The notes under the pieces were generated by a model. That model saw only the letters and a list, made by a program, of their open reading frames with translations, did not search any database and had not been told where the DNA came from. The position numbers were made by a program, and so were the translations under genes. Shown here piece by piece: positions 62,717 to 64,000 of a stretch of 64,000 bases of DNA. The DNA comes from Myxococcales bacterium (GTDB lineage Bacteria > Myxococcota_A > Polyangia > Polyangiales > GCA-016699535): the NCBI GenBank assembly GCA_016699535.1, contig CP064980.1, forward strand, positions 3,728,001-3,792,000. The letters run 5' to 3'. Within the stretch, counting starts at the first letter, position 1. Each line of letters opens with the position of its first letter.

Positions 62717-63529
62717 TCAGAAGTAGAAGGTGCCGCCAAAGAAGGGTGAAAGCCAGCTCTCGGCTTTATCAAACATGCTGCCGGGAAAAGACATGGCCAG
62801 GCGCAAGCCAAGATCGAGACCAAAGGCCGGATGCACTTGGATGGCCACACCAACGCGACCACTTAGGCCAGGGGCGAAACGATAGTTATTGACTGTGCCG
62901 CAGTAGTAGTAATCGCATGCAAAAGAACGATCGCCGCTCAGATGCCACCAGTTCATATCAAAAGCAAATGAGCCAAAGGGAGTGAACATGCTGCGGTTGA
63001 GCCACTGAAGGCGTAAACCAAGCGAAAGCCACCATGAACTCAGACTGCCATCATCTCGCAAGGTTGAATCATCAAACCAGTTGATCTGTGAGCCAAAACC
63101 AAGCTCGGGCACAAGATAGCCAAGGTCTAAACCAAAACGTCCTTCGAAACTAAAGCCGGTGGTTAGAGCATCCCCCGTGCTCGAGAGAAACATCGGCAAA
63201 CCAAGATAGATCGAGACTTGACCTGTACGCTCCGGCATCCATGGGTCGCCATAGTAAACTTCCGGGGGATGATCCGCATCGTAGGTCTGCTCATAGTAAG
63301 CAGGCGGAGGAGGTGGCGGGGGCGGCTCGGGTGGAGCACCGCGCAAACCAATTGTTGTTTGCTCTTGACCTGGTGCAGGCGGCGCTTGTGGTGCTGCTGC
63401 CGGGCTCTGCTGGGCGGGGGCCGGAGCGGCGGCCGGAGCCTGTTCTTGTTTAGGTGCTGTGTCTTGAGCAAACACTGACAAAGGCAACGTCGCCATCATG
63501 ACTACAACTTGAAAAATTAAAACGCGCAT
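62717..63529 (-). CDS. Outer-membrane beta-barrel protein with Pro/Ala-rich N-terminal region
   Basis: Signal LIFQVVVMMATLPLSVFAQ is followed by about 50 residues rich in Pro, Ala and Gln (APKQEQAPAAAPAPAQQS). The remaining ~190 residues alternate strands (GQVSIYLGLPMFLSS, GFSFEGRFGLDLGYLVPELGFGS, WWLSLGLRLQWLNRSMF) and end SWLSPFFGGTFYF with a terminal Phe, a barrel sign. AGGTGAGTC precedes the ATG. Pro-rich segments may cross or contact the cell wall. Confidence 0.65.
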   Translation of the reverse strand: MRVLIFQVVVMMATLPLSVFAQDTAPKQEQAPAAAPAPAQQSPAAAPQAPPAPGQEQTTIGLRGAPPEPPPPPPPPAYYEQTYDADHPPEVYYGDPWMPERTGQVSIYLGLPMFLSSTGDALTTGFSFEGRFGLDLGYLVPELGFGSQINWFDDSTLRDDGSLSSWWLSLGLRLQWLNRSMFTPFGSFAFDMNWWHLSGDRSFACDYYYCGTVNNYRFAPGLSGRVGVAIQVHPAFGLDLGLRLAMSFPGSMFDKAESWLSPFFGGTFYF

Positions 63530-63679
63530 GACTCACCTAACCTGCCAAAGAGTTCGCGCACACCATCGCACAAAAACAAGCGAAGAGCCAGAGCAGTGCC
63601 CTAGGGCACCCGGTCAATCGGTGACAAAAGTCAGCAGTTAACAAAAAGGTTACAACACGAAGGCAGAGCTAGCAGGAAA

Positions 63680-63812
63680 GACTTTTTTTGAGGTTTTCGT
63701 AGATTCGAGCGCGCCCACAGGGGCGACGACGATTATACTTCGGTATATGAGGAGGAGCCCCGAGGACGTAAGCCGAAGCTACGGAAAGCTCGGAAAAAGT
63801 GCCTGCAGGCAC
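63680..63812. repeat. Palindromic intergenic element, family A (second copy)
   Basis: ACTTTTTTTGAGGTTTTCGTAG near 63680-63703 is mirrored by CTACGGAAAGCTCGGAAAAAGT at 63779-63800, an imperfect palindrome. The same arms occur at 5690-5755. A perfect short palindrome GTGCCTGCAGGCAC follows at 63799-63812. No gene was seen. It supports the view that a short repeat family is scattered through intergenic spaces. Confidence 0.6.
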
Positions 63813-63867
63813 CACGGGCTGACCGGTTACCTTTGCTCTTCGGCAAAGCTGCGCTATCTGTTAGGCC

Positions 63868-64000
63868 ATGCTTTGTTTTGTGCACAGCTCCGATTGGCAA
63901 CTTGGTATGCCCTTTAACTGGGCCGAGGGCGATGCCGGCGCAAAACTTAGGGCCCTTCGCATGGAGGGCATCGATCGTCTTGGCGAATTAGCCAAAGAAA
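63868..64000 (+). CDS. SbcD/Mre11-like metallophosphoesterase, start only
   Basis: The first 44 codons read MLCFVHSSDWQLGMPFNW followed by LRALRMEGIDRLGELAKE. The FVHSSDWQLG block is the first metal-binding motif of DNA repair exonucleases of the SbcD/Mre11 type. The gene runs off the window, so the remaining motifs cannot be checked. Other calcineurin-like phosphoesterases remain possible. Confidence 0.7.
   Translation, partial: MLCFVHSSDWQLGMPFNWAEGDAGAKLRALRMEGIDRLGELAKE

Noticed and set aside
1..64000. tRNA, rRNA or CRISPR genes
   Set aside because: By-eye scan of the gaps showed no TPsiC/anticodon arrangement or rRNA segments; a covariance search would be needed to be certain.

Overview
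The window looks like a chromosomal segment of a myxobacterium-like deltaproteobacterium (Myxococcota) with unusually modest GC (roughly half by eye). The evidence is a MYXO-CTERM-type tail (gene at 22563-23537), two DUF1552/DUF1592 gene pairs, an MbnP/MbnH pair, many lipoproteins with Asp/Ser-rich linkers, and candidate sigma-54 promoters. Genus and species cannot be told from the sequence. No tRNA, rRNA or CRISPR array was seen.

Layout. 0-5.5 kb: leftward argB-argD-argF operon running into a J-domain/TPR protein gene and dnaK (cut by the window edge). 5.6-16.2 kb: secreted-protein zone with two DUF1592/DUF1552 loci in opposite gene order, a lipoprotein, an LpqC-like esterase and a beta-propeller lipoprotein. 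16.2-19.4 kb: xerC-hslV-hslU. 19.5-22.6 kb: mbnP-mbnH copper/kynurenine pair plus a divergent outer-membrane protein. 22.6-25.5 kb: MYXO-CTERM protein and a RegB/RegA-type redox two-component pair. 25.9-31.1 kb: two tandem paralogous 2.5-kb glycine-rich lipoprotein genes, each closed by a clear terminator. 31.2-45.1 kb: housekeeping genes (trmFO, dusB, topA, dprA, hemH, cbiX-like, 5'-nucleotidase, thpR) with outer-membrane proteins, a membrane-anchored PD-(D/E)XK protein and a degenerate glycogen-synthase-like protein. 45.3-54 kb: accessory region with secreted proteases, small lipoproteins, a nucleotidyltransferase gene with a truncated inverted second copy, an OPT-transporter relic and a 124-bp duplicated piece of tsaB at both ends of a 5.1-kb insert. 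54.8-59.4 kb: GldA/GldF/GldG/DUF4340 ABC-2 operon. 59.5-61.5 kb: lpoB and a COG3014 gene. 61.5-64 kb: two outer-membrane proteins and the start of an SbcD/Mre11-like nuclease.

Two cross-cutting observations matter for anyone using this annotation. First, about fifteen genes, many of them normally conserved or essential (argB, hslU, hslV, trmFO, hemH, mbnP, mbnH, regB), are split by a single-base shift, usually at a short homopolymer, and one more by an in-frame TGA. This pattern fits sequencing error better than decay, so these genes are annotated as whole genes with the break noted. Second, six sites matching the sigma-54 -24/-12 promoter (GG-N10-GC) lie just upstream of genes for exported proteins, suggesting a sigma-54 programme for secreted products. 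Several short inverted-repeat elements are also present; two abut the stop codons of xerC and hemH.
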